NCBI GenBank assembly: GCA_938045295.1
Contig: CALINO010000035.1
Span: 23,640 to 87,639 of the forward strand
Reading direction: 5' to 3'
Length of the DNA: 64,000 bases
Origin: an uncultured Arenicella sp.
GTDB lineage: Bacteria; Pseudomonadota; Gammaproteobacteria; Arenicellales; Arenicellaceae
Made by a program: the position numbers and the translations under genes
Shown here: one piece after another, positions 20,568 through 31,061 of the stretch
How positions within the stretch are numbered: the stretch's first letter is position 1
How the letters are laid out: each line of letters starts with the position of its first letter
Notes under the pieces: generated by a model
What the model saw: the letters and a program-made list of their open reading frames with translations, nothing else
The model's database searches: none
Told to the model about the DNA's origin: nothing

Positions 20568-21041
20568 ATGCAAATAACATTATTGGCGGTAGGCACAAAA
20601 ATGCCTCAATGGGTGGAGCAAGGGTTTCGAGAGTATGCACAACGCATGCCGAAACTGTGCCAGCTACAGCTGATTGAGATTGCCGCAAAAAAACGCGGTA
20701 AAAATGCCGACACCGCTCGAATCTTGCGTGACGAAGCTGCCGCTCTGCAAGAGTCAGTGCCCAAGGGCGCGTTAGTCGTCGCTTTAGATCGTCGAGGCAA
20801 GCACATCGATACACAAGCGTTAGCCTCAAAGTTGCAAACCTGGGTTGATGATAGCCAAGACATTGCCATTATGATTGGTGGGCCAGAGGGCATAGCCCCT
20901 CACTATTTATCACAGATTCAAACCAAATGGTCGTTGTCGGCCATGACATTTGCGCACCCGGTGGTGCGCGTTATGCTGGCAGAGCAGTTGTATCGTGCGT
21001 GGAGCATCAATGCTAACTTGCCATACCACCGAGGTGATTAA
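20568..21041 (+). CDS. rlmH: 23S rRNA pseudouridine-1915 N3-methyltransferase
   Basis: SPOUT-class methyltransferase of 157 residues. The N terminus (MQITLLAVGTKMPQWV) is typical, the SAM-binding knot includes IMIGGPEG, and the C terminus has AEQLYRAWSINANLPYHR. It is normally the partner of rsfS, and here it follows the NadD-RsfS frame after 32 bases. Its end overlaps the ribosome-binding site of maf. Confidence 0.96.
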   Translation: MQITLLAVGTKMPQWVEQGFREYAQRMPKLCQLQLIEIAAKKRGKNADTARILRDEAAALQESVPKGALVVALDRRGKHIDTQALASKLQTWVDDSQDIAIMIGGPEGIAPHYLSQIQTKWSLSAMTFAHPVVRVMLAEQLYRAWSINANLPYHRGD

Positions 21042-21042
21042 C

Positions 21043-21639
21043 ATGAGCACTGACACGCAACTGGTTTTAGCCTCGGCCTCGCCGCGTCGTAAACAATTAT
21101 TAGCCGACATGGGGGTGAACTTCACCGTCCATGCTACGCAAACCGATGAAAGCCGCCGCGAAGCGGAAGCTCCCGAAGACTTTGTGGTGCGTTTGGCCAG
21201 AGATAAAGCTAAGCAAGCCTCGGCTGACTTAGGTGTGGATGCTGGCGCTAACAATACGGCCATTCTGGCGGCCGATACCATTGTGGTGCAAGGCGAGAAA
21301 GTGTTTGGTAAACCCTCCGACTATGACCATGCCCAGCGCATTTGGAATGCCTTGGCGGCCAACACACACCACGTAATGACGGCGGTATGCCTGCTTGTGG
21401 GCGATAAACCGCAGGTTCGATTAAGCACAACTCAAGTTGAATTTGGCGCCATTACAGAAGCGCAAATGCAGCGTTATTGGCAGTCTGGTGAGCCGCAAGA
21501 TAAAGCCGGTGCGTATGGAATTCAAGGGCTTGCTTCAGCTTGGGTTAAGCAAATTAATGGTAGTTATAGCAATGTAGTGGGGTTACCGTTGCGTGATGTA
21601 AACCAATTGTTGACCGACGTGCACTTAAACTGGCTGTAA
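21043..21639 (+). CDS. maf: Maf-family nucleotide pyrophosphatase
   Basis: House-cleaning NTP pyrophosphatase, probably of the dTTP/UTP (YhdE) type. It has 198 residues. The signature LASASPRRKQLL is at the N terminus, the catalytic aspartate region is AADTIVV, and DKAGAYGIQG is near the end. The frame is open from 20950 within rlmH, but ATG 21043, with GAGGTG at 21031-21036, is the proper start. It begins one base after rlmH ends. Confidence 0.93.
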   Translation: MSTDTQLVLASASPRRKQLLADMGVNFTVHATQTDESRREAEAPEDFVVRLARDKAKQASADLGVDAGANNTAILAADTIVVQGEKVFGKPSDYDHAQRIWNALAANTHHVMTAVCLLVGDKPQVRLSTTQVEFGAITEAQMQRYWQSGEPQDKAGAYGIQGLASAWVKQINGSYSNVVGLPLRDVNQLLTDVHLNWL

Positions 21640-21706
21640 AACAGATCTTCATAACGAGCGGTATTGGGCTGCGCAGTTGAGTCTGTTTTACTTAACGGAT
21701 GAATAA

Positions 21707-23185
21707 ATGGCGACGAAAGAAGAAATACTGATCAATGTAACCCCGCGTGAAACACGCGTGGCCGTCATTGAGAATGGCGTGTTGCAAGAATTACACTTGG
21801 AGCGCACCTTGTCTCGTGGCATCGTCGGTAACATTTATAAAGGCAAAGTGGTGCGCGTATTGCCCGGTATGCAAGCGGCCTTTGTTGACATTGGTTTAGA
21901 GAAAAATGGTTTTCTACACGCCGCTGACATTGCCCGAAATGACCCTGCTTTTAGTGGCGAGCCAATACGCAAAATACCCCCAATTCAAGAGCTGGTGCAC
22001 GAAGGCAAATCGGTATTCGTGCAAGCCTTGAAAGACCCTATTGGCTCAAAAGGCGCACGTTTAACCACCGAACTGAGCATGCCGTCACGAAACTTGGTGT
22101 ATTTGCCGCGCGGTGACGACATTGGCATTTCGCAAAAAATTGAGAGCGAAAAAGAACGAGAGCGTTTGCGCGACATTGTGCAGAAAGTGATCGACCAGCA
22201 CGACTTAAACGGTGGGTTTATTATCCGCACGTTGGCTGAATCGGCTAACGCCGAAGACATTGAGCACGATATTCAATTTCAACAGCGCCTGTGGGATTAC
22301 GTTAGTGCTGCCATGAAATCGGCCAAACCCGCCACCTTAGTGCATGAAGACGTGCCCTTGTCGTTACGAACCATGCGAGATTTGGTGCACGACAATCTGG
22401 AAAAAATCAGAGTTGATTCGCGAGAAACATTCGAAAAAGCCACAGCGTTTGCGCACGAATTTGTGCCCGAGGCGGTAGCGTTATTAGAATACTATCCCGG
22501 CGAGCAACCGTTATTTGGCCTGTATTCGGTTGAGCAAGAAATCGAAAACGCCATGCAGCGTAAAGTCATGCTTAAGTCCGGTGGTGATTTAATCATTGAT
22601 CAAACAGAAGCAATGACCACCATTGATGTGAATACCGGCAGTTACGTAGGGCGGCGAAACCTAGAAGAAACGCTGTTGAAAACCAACCTAGAAGCGGCCA
22701 CTGAAATTGCACATCAAATGCGGTTACGCAATTTGGGTGGCATAATTATTGTCGATTTTATCGATATGCAAAGTGCCAAGCATAAGAAGCAAGTGTTGGC
22801 GGCATTAGAATTGGCCATTGCCAAAGATCGAGTGAAAATTAACATTACCGACATTTCGCCATTAGGCTTAGTTGAAATCACTCGTAAGCGAACCCGTGAA
22901 AGCCTTGAGCACGTAATGTGTGAAACATGCCCGGTGTGCCAAGGCCGAGGAACGGTAAAAACAGTGCAAACCGTGTGTTATGAAATTTTACGAGAAGTGC
23001 TCAGAGAAGATCGTCAATTTAAAGCCCAGTCGTACACCATTGTTGGCTCGCAAGACGTGATCGATATGTTGCTCGACGAAGAAGCCAGCAGCTTGGCCGA
23101 CTTGCAAGACTTTATTGATCGCCCGATCAGTTTGCAAGCAGACACGCATTTCTTGCAACACGATTACGAAATCGTGTTGGTGTAA
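21707..23185 (+). CDS. rng: Ribonuclease G
   Basis: Endoribonuclease that matures the 5' end of 16S rRNA and cleaves mRNAs. Its 492 residues contain an S1 domain (GNIYKGKVVRVLPGMQAAFVDIG), the catalytic DNase-I-like domain with MTTIDVNTGSYVG and GGIIIVDFIDM, and the zinc-link CPVCQGRG. There is no long RNase E-type C-terminal tail. It sits between maf and yhdP, the conserved order. Confidence 0.95.
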   Translation: MATKEEILINVTPRETRVAVIENGVLQELHLERTLSRGIVGNIYKGKVVRVLPGMQAAFVDIGLEKNGFLHAADIARNDPAFSGEPIRKIPPIQELVHEGKSVFVQALKDPIGSKGARLTTELSMPSRNLVYLPRGDDIGISQKIESEKERERLRDIVQKVIDQHDLNGGFIIRTLAESANAEDIEHDIQFQQRLWDYVSAAMKSAKPATLVHEDVPLSLRTMRDLVHDNLEKIRVDSRETFEKATAFAHEFVPEAVALLEYYPGEQPLFGLYSVEQEIENAMQRKVMLKSGGDLIIDQTEAMTTIDVNTGSYVGRRNLEETLLKTNLEAATEIAHQMRLRNLGGIIIVDFIDMQSAKHKKQVLAALELAIAKDRVKINITDISPLGLVEITRKRTRESLEHVMCETCPVCQGRGTVKTVQTVCYEILREVLREDRQFKAQSYTIVGSQDVIDMLLDEEASSLADLQDFIDRPISLQADTHFLQHDYEIVLV

Positions 23186-23199
23186 GGCGAATATTAAGC

Positions 23200-26100
23200 A
23201 TGAAACTCATAATCAAAATCATTGCTGTTCTGATTGCCCTGTATTGCTTATGTTGGGTGGCGTTGGCGGTGTATTTTGGTTATGCCGAGCGTCATAAAGG
23301 AATGCTTGAAGACAACCTGAGTGGGGTTTTTGGTCGAACTGTTAGCATCGATGAGTTGCAAACCTCATGGGTAGGTTGGTCCCCAAGTTTACGAATACAA
23401 GGTTTGAAGGTACAAGGCGACATACCCAACCAGCCTGCACTGGCCTTTGACAGTGCTTCCGTGGTTGTTAGCCCAAGTTCGTTGTTGTCGTTTTGGCCGC
23501 GCTTCACTGAATTTGCCGTTGAAAAGCCCAGCCTTGAAGTGGTCACATTGGCTAACAATCAACTGCAAGTTGCAGGTTTCACTTTATCGCAAAGTAAGCG
23601 GCCCGGAATTAATCGTGAGAAATTGTTTTCTTGGCTATTAAGTCAACACAGTGCGGCTTGGCATGACGGTGAGATACGTTGGCGTAAATCCGATGGTTCC
23701 ATTAAGCGCTACACCGACATTTCCTTTTTGTATCAAAGGCAACAACAAAGCCGTTCTGCTCGCGTCACAATTAATGCCCCTAAAGGCAAAGTAACCGCCA
23801 TTGCCACCACTCAAGGCGACCTGATGTCATCCGATGACTGGGATGCGTCGATTGAATTACTCGGTGGCCGTGAAGGGCAGCTTTTGCAACCGGGTGATTT
23901 GTCGTTTGATGTCGAACAAGGCATGGGGCAAATTCGTTTGGCTCGTTTGCAAGTAGAGCGCATTAGAGAGTTTTTATCGCTCAGTGGGTTGGCCGACAAA
24001 GCACGTTGGATTTTAGACGCCGAGCTCACCGGTGTGTTGCATGACCTTGAATTTACGTTTAATGGTGCGTTGCTTAACCTGAAAGACTGGTCATTAAAAG
24101 CGTCGGCCACCGATGTTGGTTTTAAGTCATTGGAATCTTTGCCGGCGCTGAATAATTTAAGCGGTACCTTGCAAGCCAATGCGGAGCGTGGCAATTTTAA
24201 TTTTGCCGCAGAAAACGCAACCTTTATCTGGAGTCGCTTTTATCAGCAAGCATTCCCGATAGATTCCGCAAAGGGGTGGTTTACGTGGTCTAAAAATTCA
24301 ACCGGTGGTTTCCAAGTTGCGTTAAACAATGGCGAACTTACCGACCCTAATTTATCTATTTACGATTTAAACGCGACCCTGAACTTTTCTCGTACTGGGG
24401 CCAAGGTTTCTAGCTTTGGCGATTTATTCAAAGTTGAATCAATCAATGAATTAAGTTACCAAGATGGCGATATTGTAGTCGCCGATCCTGATCTAGGGCG
24501 CAAGCCGTTGAACTTAGACGCAAACGCTAAATTTAATGTGCAAAATGTGAATGCGTTGTCCGGCTATGTGCCCAAACTGGATAAAATTAAATTGTTCAAT
24601 GAGTGGCTAACGCAAGCGTTTAAGCAAGGAGTAATGACCAATGGGCGTGCCAGCTATGTTGGCCAGTTGTCGCCTAAAGCCATTCTTGAAGACCAAGCGA
24701 AACTGGTAGTAGCAGCCGATTTTGATTCAGTGATATTAGATTATGCCCCCAAGTATGGTTGGCCTGAATTTACCGGTGGTAAAGGGTTTGCCGAACTTGT
24801 GAACGGTTATTTAACCATCACTCCGCAACACGTGGAATTCGATGGTGACCCGATTACCAACAGTGTTATCACTATTGAAGACATATTTTCAAAACAGGCC
24901 ATGCTCAAAGCCACGGGCAAAACCAGCGTGAGTTTAGACAAGGGCTTGAAGTTCTTGTTTCAAGGCCCCTTGGTGCCTAAAGATAAGCGCCCTGAAAGCT
25001 TGCCTATGCAACCGTTGGCAGGTCGAGTTGATGTCGATTTAGCCCTTGATTTACCCATCACTGACGTGAATAACATTGCGGTCAATGGGGCTGCCACGGT
25101 TATCGATGGTTCGGTTATCTTGCCAGAAGGGGTGCCGCTTAGTAAGGTAAATGGCCGGGTTGATTTTACTGAACGCAGTGTGGAGTCAGAAAAAATAACC
25201 GCGCAGTTTTTAGGTGGTGCCACCCAAGCCACGTTGGTCACCACTGAGCGGACGCAGCCACCAAAGATGCAGCTTAAAGGCCGAGGCATTGCTAACGTAG
25301 AAACCTTAAAGCCCTGGGTGGGTGAGCACTTATTGAGCTTGTTTGATGGCCAGGCACCTTGGCGTGGCACTTTAGATATTGATGGCTCAAACCTGCAGGT
25401 GGCCGGTGTGTCTAATTTGCAAGGGGTGACCGTGATGGCACCACCACCGCTCGCTAAGACCGCGTCAGAGTCTGCAACATTAAATCTTGCCATCAACTTA
25501 GGCGGCGTTGCGTTAGATAAAACCCGGCGTCAACAATCAATACAGCTGACGTACAACGATGTGTTGAAAGTGCAGTTGCAAGCTGAGCCAGCAACAAACG
25601 TCAATAAATCCAGTTTGTTCAATCGTGGGCTTATTCAAATTGGTTCGGTGCTTGATAAACCGGTACCCACTGGGGTGAATTTTGCAATTCAACACCCCCA
25701 GCTGGATGTTGATAAGCTGTTAGAGTCGGTGATTGATTTGGCCGGTATCGAAACCCAAGCCAAAGTTCAAGATACTGAATTTCTAGACGCACTGCGGCGC
25801 GTGGATGTTCGAACTCAAAACGCCACGCTTTTGGGTCGCCCGGCGGGCGCATTAAATGCCAGCATTACTACCCGCGATGGCTTTGATTGGCGTGGCCAAA
25901 TTAACGGCGATAATATTCAAGGCAAAATCACCATGTTGCCCAGGCGGCCAGTTGGCAAATATACGCTTGATCTAGACAAGTTAGTAATAAGCCCTTATGA
26001 GGGCAAACGCCCAGAGCCTGAGCCGGTTGATAACGATTTACGGCCTCAAGACTACCCCGATTTAGCCGTAACCATTGCCAGTTTAAATATGGACGGCCGT

Positions 26101-26973
26101 CAATTAGGCGCGCTTGATTTTCAAGCTCAACCTAATGAGAGTGAGTGGAAAATCAATAAGTTTGTTTTAGTGCACAATGGTGTTCGCACCGCTGCTGACG
26201 GGGCATGGACGAATAAAAAAGGCGAGGGGTCGCTGTCTTCGTTTGACGTTAAAACCAGTGTTGAAGAAGCCGAAGGCGTACTCAATGACATGGACTTTAA
26301 TGGCTATATTCGTAAGGGGCGAGGTTCCATCGATGGCACCTTGTCATGGCCCGGTGCGCCCGATGAGTTTGATTATTCACGCTTGAACGGTAAGTTTGAC
26401 TTGTTTATGAAAGACGGCGAGTTGGTGCAAGTGGAGCCCGGCAGCGGAAAATTATTGGGGCTGCTCAACTTTAATGCCATTGCGCGCCGTTTGGTGTTCG
26501 ATTTTCGCGATGTCTTTGCCTCAGGCTTGCAATTTGATCGCATGCGTTACCGAGGCTTAATTGCCAATGGCGAAGCCATTTTTCAAGATGCTTACATTTT
26601 AACGCCTGCGGTATTTGTGCGCATGGAAGGTAAGCTTGATGTGGATAAAGAGCTGATTGATATGGACGTGCACATTTCGCCAGAACTGGGCGGCAATTTG
26701 ACATTGTTAAGTGCGTTGGCGAACCCCACAGCGGGTGCGGTGGTGTTTATTACCTCGCAGCTATTTAAAGACGACATGCGGCGTGCCAGTTTTAAAAGCT
26801 ATCAAGCCAAAGGCACGTGGAAAGATTTTGAGATGATTGAGATAGACTCCGAAGGCGTTCCTGTTAAGAGCTCAAAGGCGAAAAACGGTGAGTCAACGGC
26901 GCCTAAGGAAGGTGCTGACCCTGAGCTTAATCTTGATCTCAAGCCTGAATCAGAACTCCAACCCCAACCTTAA
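23200..26973 (+). CDS. yhdP: YhdP, AsmA-like bridge protein for envelope lipid transport
   Basis: A 1257-residue protein with one N-terminal membrane helix (IIKIIAVLIALYCLCWVALAVYFGY) and a very long periplasmic repeat-beta region. It ends with the AsmA-like block (NFNAIARRLVFDFRDVFASG...). YhdP, TamB and YdbH are the AsmA-like proteins thought to move phospholipids to the outer membrane in Escherichia coli. Length and position after rng match. It probably belongs to the rng transcript (gap 14 bases). The charged tail after about residue 1215 is low-complexity. Confidence 0.93.
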   Translation: MKLIIKIIAVLIALYCLCWVALAVYFGYAERHKGMLEDNLSGVFGRTVSIDELQTSWVGWSPSLRIQGLKVQGDIPNQPALAFDSASVVVSPSSLLSFWPRFTEFAVEKPSLEVVTLANNQLQVAGFTLSQSKRPGINREKLFSWLLSQHSAAWHDGEIRWRKSDGSIKRYTDISFLYQRQQQSRSARVTINAPKGKVTAIATTQGDLMSSDDWDASIELLGGREGQLLQPGDLSFDVEQGMGQIRLARLQVERIREFLSLSGLADKARWILDAELTGVLHDLEFTFNGALLNLKDWSLKASATDVGFKSLESLPALNNLSGTLQANAERGNFNFAAENATFIWSRFYQQAFPIDSAKGWFTWSKNSTGGFQVALNNGELTDPNLSIYDLNATLNFSRTGAKVSSFGDLFKVESINELSYQDGDIVVADPDLGRKPLNLDANAKFNVQNVNALSGYVPKLDKIKLFNEWLTQAFKQGVMTNGRASYVGQLSPKAILEDQAKLVVAADFDSVILDYAPKYGWPEFTGGKGFAELVNGYLTITPQHVEFDGDPITNSVITIEDIFSKQAMLKATGKTSVSLDKGLKFLFQGPLVPKDKRPESLPMQPLAGRVDVDLALDLPITDVNNIAVNGAATVIDGSVILPEGVPLSKVNGRVDFTERSVESEKITAQFLGGATQATLVTTERTQPPKMQLKGRGIANVETLKPWVGEHLLSLFDGQAPWRGTLDIDGSNLQVAGVSNLQGVTVMAPPPLAKTASESATLNLAINLGGVALDKTRRQQSIQLTYNDVLKVQLQAEPATNVNKSSLFNRGLIQIGSVLDKPVPTGVNFAIQHPQLDVDKLLESVIDLAGIETQAKVQDTEFLDALRRVDVRTQNATLLGRPAGALNASITTRDGFDWRGQINGDNIQGKITMLPRRPVGKYTLDLDKLVISPYEGKRPEPEPVDNDLRPQDYPDLAVTIASLNMDGRQLGALDFQAQPNESEWKINKFVLVHNGVRTAADGAWTNKKGEGSLSSFDVKTSVEEAEGVLNDMDFNGYIRKGRGSIDGTLSWPGAPDEFDYSRLNGKFDLFMKDGELVQVEPGSGKLLGLLNFNAIARRLVFDFRDVFASGLQFDRMRYRGLIANGEAIFQDAYILTPAVFVRMEGKLDVDKELIDMDVHISPELGGNLTLLSALANPTAGAVVFITSQLFKDDMRRASFKSYQAKGTWKDFEMIEIDSEGVPVKSSKAKNGESTAPKEGADPELNLDLKPESELQPQP

Positions 26974-26977
26974 CGTA

Positions 26978-27835
26978 ATGAGCCATCACACTATTAAAGC
27001 CGCCTGCTTGCAAATGAACAGCAGCGCTGACGTGGCGGACAACTTATCGTTTATTGAGCGCTCATTGGCGGGCGCACAGCCGATCGATTTACTGGTGCTG
27101 CCAGAGAACTTTGCGCAAATGCCGGCCAATCGCAGGCAGCAGTACAGTGAGCGTGCTGGGCAAGGCGAGGTGCAAGACTTTTTGCAACAGCTCACGCTGA
27201 CGCACTCATTTACTGTTGTGGCTGGCTCGTTGCCCATTAAAGAAGCTGAGAATGATAAGCCTTATGCACGTTGTTTGATCGTTAAGGGTGGCAAAGTCAT
27301 ACATCAGTACGACAAGCTTCATTTGTTTGATGTTGATACGAGTGTTGAGAGCAAGCCGGGCAGTGCAGCAAGTAAGCGCCAACGCTACCGCGAATCAGAC
27401 ACTTATCAATTCGGTGTCCAGAGTGAAAAAATAGCGCCGGCACACATACAAATAGGCTCAAACTCAGTAATATTGGGGCCAAGCATTTGTTATGATCTGC
27501 GCTTTCCAGAGCTTTACCGCAGCTATGCCGTGCAAGGAGCTGACATCGTGACAGTGCCTTCTGCCTTTACCTACGAGACCGGTAAATTGCACTGGGACTG
27601 CTTGCTGCGAGCACGGGCAATTGAAAATCAGGCCTTTGTGCTAGCGGCAGGCCAAGTGGGGCAGCATGCCAATGGCCGTCAAACGTGGGGCCACAGCATG
27701 ATGATTGACCCATTGGGCGCTGTTTTGGCTCAACACCCCACAAAAACCGGCTTGCTTTATGCTGATTTGGACTTACATCTTAGAGCAGAACTGATACGAA
27801 CATTTCCTGTGCTGTCGCATCGTCGTTTGCGATAG
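26978..27835 (+). CDS. Nitrilase-family amidase, Nit2/deaminated-glutathione amidase type
   Basis: Carbon-nitrogen hydrolase of 285 residues. The catalytic triad is visible as Glu in LPENF, Lys in YDKLHLFD and Cys in SICYDLRFPELYR. The last block is the hallmark of the Nit1/YbeM group, which hydrolyses deaminated glutathione. The frame is open from 26888 inside yhdP, but ATG at 26978, five bases after the yhdP stop, aligns with the family. The cluster yhdP-nit-tldD-pmbA is conserved in Pseudomonas. Confidence 0.88.
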   Translation: MSHHTIKAACLQMNSSADVADNLSFIERSLAGAQPIDLLVLPENFAQMPANRRQQYSERAGQGEVQDFLQQLTLTHSFTVVAGSLPIKEAENDKPYARCLIVKGGKVIHQYDKLHLFDVDTSVESKPGSAASKRQRYRESDTYQFGVQSEKIAPAHIQIGSNSVILGPSICYDLRFPELYRSYAVQGADIVTVPSAFTYETGKLHWDCLLRARAIENQAFVLAAGQVGQHANGRQTWGHSMMIDPLGAVLAQHPTKTGLLYADLDLHLRAELIRTFPVLSHRRLR

Positions 27836-27883
27836 TGCCTTTTATTACCGATCTCGTCATTATTTAACCTGTTGGTATAATCA

Positions 27884-29332
27884 ATGAACCAAGAACAATT
27901 ATCGGTTGCCCAGGCAACCTTGCTCGAGCCCACCAGCCTGAGCAACGATAACCTTAATGCGTTAATGCATAAACTCAGCAATGTCGACGGTTGTGACTTT
28001 GCTGACATGTACTTTCAATATTCCAAACATGAATCTTGGTCGTTGGACGAAGGTGTGGTTAAGACCGGCAGCTTCAATATAGACCAAGGCGTTGGTTTGC
28101 GTTCAGTATTGGGTGAAAAAACCGCCTTTGCTTACAGTGAAGATTTGAATTTTGCCGCTATTAATACCGCGGCCGACGTGGTTAGCGCCATCGGCCGTCA
28201 AGGGCAATCGGTGCAGCCTGAACAAACCTTTCGCCCACAAAAGGTATCCCCTTTATACACCCATCTTGACCCGGTGGCGGCAATGCCAGACATCGAAAAG
28301 GTGGCGATTTTAGAGTTGGCCGACAAATTGGCGCGCGCGCGCGACTCTCGAGTTAAAGAGGTCATGGCTAATTTGGCCGCAGTGTACGAAGTGGTGCTCA
28401 TCTTAACCAGTGATGGCCGACAAATTCCCGACATTAGACCGTTAGTGCGGCTTAATATTTCGGTGATTGTTGAACAAGACGGCAAGCGTGAGCGAGGCTC
28501 TATGGGCGGCGGTGGCCGTCATGGTTTAGATTATTTCTCACAAGACACCATTCAGCATTACGCAGACGAAGCGGTGCGCCAAGCTTTGGTAAGTCTAGAA
28601 GCCGTTGATTCACCCGCCGGCACCATGGAAGTGGTGTTAGGTGCGGGCTGGCCGGGCATTTTATTGCACGAAGCGGTTGGCCATGGCCTAGAAGGCGATT
28701 TTAATCGCAAAGGTACGTCGGCATTTTCCGGTCGTATTGGTGAAAAGGTGGCGTCTGATCAGTGCACCGTGGTGGACGATGGCACTCTTGCTAATCGGCG
28801 CGGTTCCTTGTCTGTAGATGACGAAGGCAACCAGCCCCAAGACACGGTGTTGATTGAAAACGGTATCTTAAAAAATTATATGCAAGATGAACAAAACGCG
28901 CGCTTGATGAACATGGGCGTAACGGGCAATGGGCGTCGAGAGTCGTTTGCGCACCTGCCAATGCCGCGCATGACCAACACTTATATGCACAATGGTAAAT
29001 ACGAGCCTGAAGAGATTATTAAATCGGTGAAGAACGGCATTTATGCAGTGAACTTTGGCGGTGGTCAGGTGGACATTACTTCTGGAAAATTTGTGTTTTC
29101 ATCCAGTGAAGCGTATTTAATTGAAAACGGTAAAGTGACGCGCCCAGTCAAAGGCGCCACTTTAATTGGCAATGGGCCTCAAGCCATGCAAACCATTAGC
29201 ATGGTTGGTAATGACATGAGTTTAGATTCGGGCGTGGGCGTGTGTGGTAAAGATGGCCAAAGTGTGCCGGTGGGTGTTGGCCAGCCGACGCTTAAAATGG
29301 ACTCGTTGACCGTGGGTGGGGTGAGCTTATGA
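27884..29332 (+). CDS. tldD: Metalloprotease TldD
   Basis: One half of the TldD/TldE heterodimeric zinc protease, which degrades unfolded peptides and processes microcin precursors. It has 482 residues. The metal site is [11 protein letters not shown] (HExxxH), as required for the catalytic subunit. A second conserved block is [17 protein letters not shown]. Its stop overlaps the start of pmbA by four bases, indicating translational coupling. Confidence 0.96.
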   Translation: MNQEQLSVAQATLLEPTSLSNDNLNALMHKLSNVDGCDFADMYFQYSKHESWSLDEGVVKTGSFNIDQGVGLRSVLGEKTAFAYSEDLNFAAINTAADVVSAIGRQGQSVQPEQTFRPQKVSPLYTHLDPVAAMPDIEKVAILELADKLARARDSRVKEVMANLAAVYEVVLILTSDGRQIPDIRPLVRLNISVIVEQDGKRERGSMGGGGRHGLDYFSQDTIQHYADEAVRQALVSLEAVDSPAGTMEVVLGAGWPGILLHEAVGHGLEGDFNRKGTSAFSGRIGEKVASDQCTVVDDGTLANRRGSLSVDDEGNQPQDTVLIENGILKNYMQDEQNARLMNMGVTGNGRRESFAHLPMPRMTNTYMHNGKYEPEEIIKSVKNGIYAVNFGGGQVDITSGKFVFSSSEAYLIENGKVTRPVKGATLIGNGPQAMQTISMVGNDMSLDSGVGVCGKDGQSVPVGVGQPTLKMDSLTVGGVSL

Positions 29333-30651
29333 GCAACATAGATTTAGTCAAAGCGGCCGAAATTGCCATCGACTATGCCAAGCAACAAGGCATGCATCAG
29401 GCTGAAGCTGAACTTCACCAAGGCGTTGGCGTTTCCATTACAGCCCGCCAACAAGAATTGGAAACCGTTGAAAAACACAATGACGCGCAGCTGGTTGTCA
29501 GCGTGTATAAAGATCATAAAACCGGTTCGGCCAGCAGCGCTGATATGAGCGAGGCGGGCATTCGATCAACCGTTGATGCGGCAATGTCTATTGCCCGTTT
29601 CACCGGGGCTGATGACTGCCTAGGTTTGGCTGATGCGCAGTTAATGGCCACCGAACACAAAGACCTTGATTTGTATCATCCGTGGCATGCGCAGATGAAC
29701 GAAATGGTTGATATTGCGTTGGCCTGTGAAGCCACGGCACTGAACGCCGATTCGCGCATTAGCAATTCAGAAGGTGCGTCGGTCAGCAGTTACAGTGGCA
29801 ATGCGGTGTACGCCAATTCACACGGTTTTTTAAGTGAAAAGAAAGGCAGCCAACACAGTTTGTCATGCTCGGTTATTGGCGCTACCGATCAGGGCATGCA
29901 GCGTGATTACTGGTACGACAGTAATCGTAATGCCGCCAAACTCGAATCGCCGCAAGCCATTGGTCAGCGTGCTGCACAACGAGTGCTAAGGCGCTTAGAT
30001 GCGCGGCAAATTGACAGCACCCAAGCCAGTGTGATGTTTGACCCAATGATGGCCAAAAGCTTGATTGGCCACTTGGTGGGCGCCATTAAAGGCGGTGCTA
30101 TTTATAAAAAAGCCAGCTTCATGTTAGACAAAGTGGGCGAATCGGTGTTGCCCGAGTTTGTCACCATTGCTGAAAACCCGCATCTCTTGGGTGGCTCAGG
30201 CAGTGCCACGCATGACGGTGAAGGGGTGGCCACCCCTGAGTACCGAGCCTTGGTTGACGGCGGTGTGTTGCAAAGCTACGTGCTCGGTTCATACACGGCG
30301 CGCAAATTAGGCTTACAATCAACCGCCAATGCCGGTGGTGTGCGTAATGTGTCGGTGTCCGATACTGGTCACGGTTATGACGAATTACTCAGTCAAATGG
30401 GCACCGGTTTGTTGGTGACAGAGTTGATTGGTTCGGGCATTAATATGGTGACCGGTGATTATTCGCGTGGAGCCGCTGGGTTCTGGGTGGAGAATGGTGA
30501 ATTGCAGTATCCGGTGGAAGAAATCACCATTGCGGGCAACTTAAATGACATGTATCGCAATATTGCTGCCATTGGTAACGATTATGATGCGCGTGGAAAC
30601 ACCAAATGTGGCTCTATCGTCGTTGAAAATATGACGATTGCGGGCCGATAA
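29329..30651 (+). CDS. pmbA: Metalloprotease partner PmbA (TldE)
   Basis: Second half of the TldD/TldE protease, 440 residues. It lacks the HExxxH motif, as expected for the non-catalytic partner. Conserved features are GTASSAD-like ([13 protein letters not shown]), [17 protein letters not shown] and the C-terminal [12 protein letters not shown]...[11 protein letters not shown]. It starts at an ATGA overlap with tldD. Confidence 0.96.
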   Translation: MSNIDLVKAAEIAIDYAKQQGMHQAEAELHQGVGVSITARQQELETVEKHNDAQLVVSVYKDHKTGSASSADMSEAGIRSTVDAAMSIARFTGADDCLGLADAQLMATEHKDLDLYHPWHAQMNEMVDIALACEATALNADSRISNSEGASVSSYSGNAVYANSHGFLSEKKGSQHSLSCSVIGATDQGMQRDYWYDSNRNAAKLESPQAIGQRAAQRVLRRLDARQIDSTQASVMFDPMMAKSLIGHLVGAIKGGAIYKKASFMLDKVGESVLPEFVTIAENPHLLGGSGSATHDGEGVATPEYRALVDGGVLQSYVLGSYTARKLGLQSTANAGGVRNVSVSDTGHGYDELLSQMGTGLLVTELIGSGINMVTGDYSRGAAGFWVENGELQYPVEEITIAGNLNDMYRNIAAIGNDYDARGNTKCGSIVVENMTIAGR

Positions 30652-30659
30652 CGTATAAT
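30631..30659 (+). promoter_or_regulatory. Sigma-70 promoter candidate for the fmdB-DUF502-aspS unit
   Basis: A consensus TATAAT (30654-30659) lies 17 bases after ATGACG (30631-30636; 4 of 6 matches to TTGACA), straddling the 3' end of pmbA. The 105-base gap to the FmdB-like start fits a leader. A short CCAGT-TTG-ACTGG hairpin lies at 30666-30678 in that leader. Confidence 0.5.
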
Positions 30660-30755
30660 CACGCGCCAGTTTGACTGGCACGGCGCCTGTATTACTTAAT
30701 TTTCAGGACGGCTCGTGTTAATTCGATAGGTTTGATAGAAAAAACTGTACTAAAA

Positions 30756-31034
30756 ATGCCAATATACCAGTATCAATGCGCCGACTGTGGCCACCAAATG
30801 GAAGCTCTGCAAAAAATGAGCGACCCCAAGCTTACTGATTGCCCGCAGTGCGGAGGCTCAGGCCTGCGTAAGCAGGTGACGGCGGCGGCGTTCAAGTTAA
30901 AAGGAACCGGTTGGTACGAGACTGATTTTAAAAACTCAGGCAAAGGCAACGCCGATAAAGGCAAAAAAGACGCAAAAGCGTCAACCGCGTCGGCCGGAAA
31001 TGGCTCCGACTCTGGGGCATCGGCGCCCAGCTAA
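30756..31034 (+). CDS. FmdB-type zinc-ribbon protein
   Basis: A 92-residue protein with the FmdB N-terminal ribbon: MPIYQYQCADCGHQ, then CPQCGG. Two CxxC knuckles bind zinc. The tail is Lys/Ser/Ala-rich. ATG at 30756 is the family start; the frame is open from 30732. FmdB-like genes often lie just upstream of DUF502 and aspS in gammaproteobacteria. Molecular role is unknown. Confidence 0.85.
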   Translation: MPIYQYQCADCGHQMEALQKMSDPKLTDCPQCGGSGLRKQVTAAAFKLKGTGWYETDFKNSGKGNADKGKKDAKASTASAGNGSDSGASAPS

Positions 31035-31061
31035 CGCCGGTATTAACGCGCATACGTCACT

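Noticed and set aside
27873..27881. Consensus TATAAT with upstream TG directly before tldD
   Set aside because: The transcription start it implies would fall inside the tldD coding region, after the annotated ATG at 27884, so it is unlikely to drive this gene.
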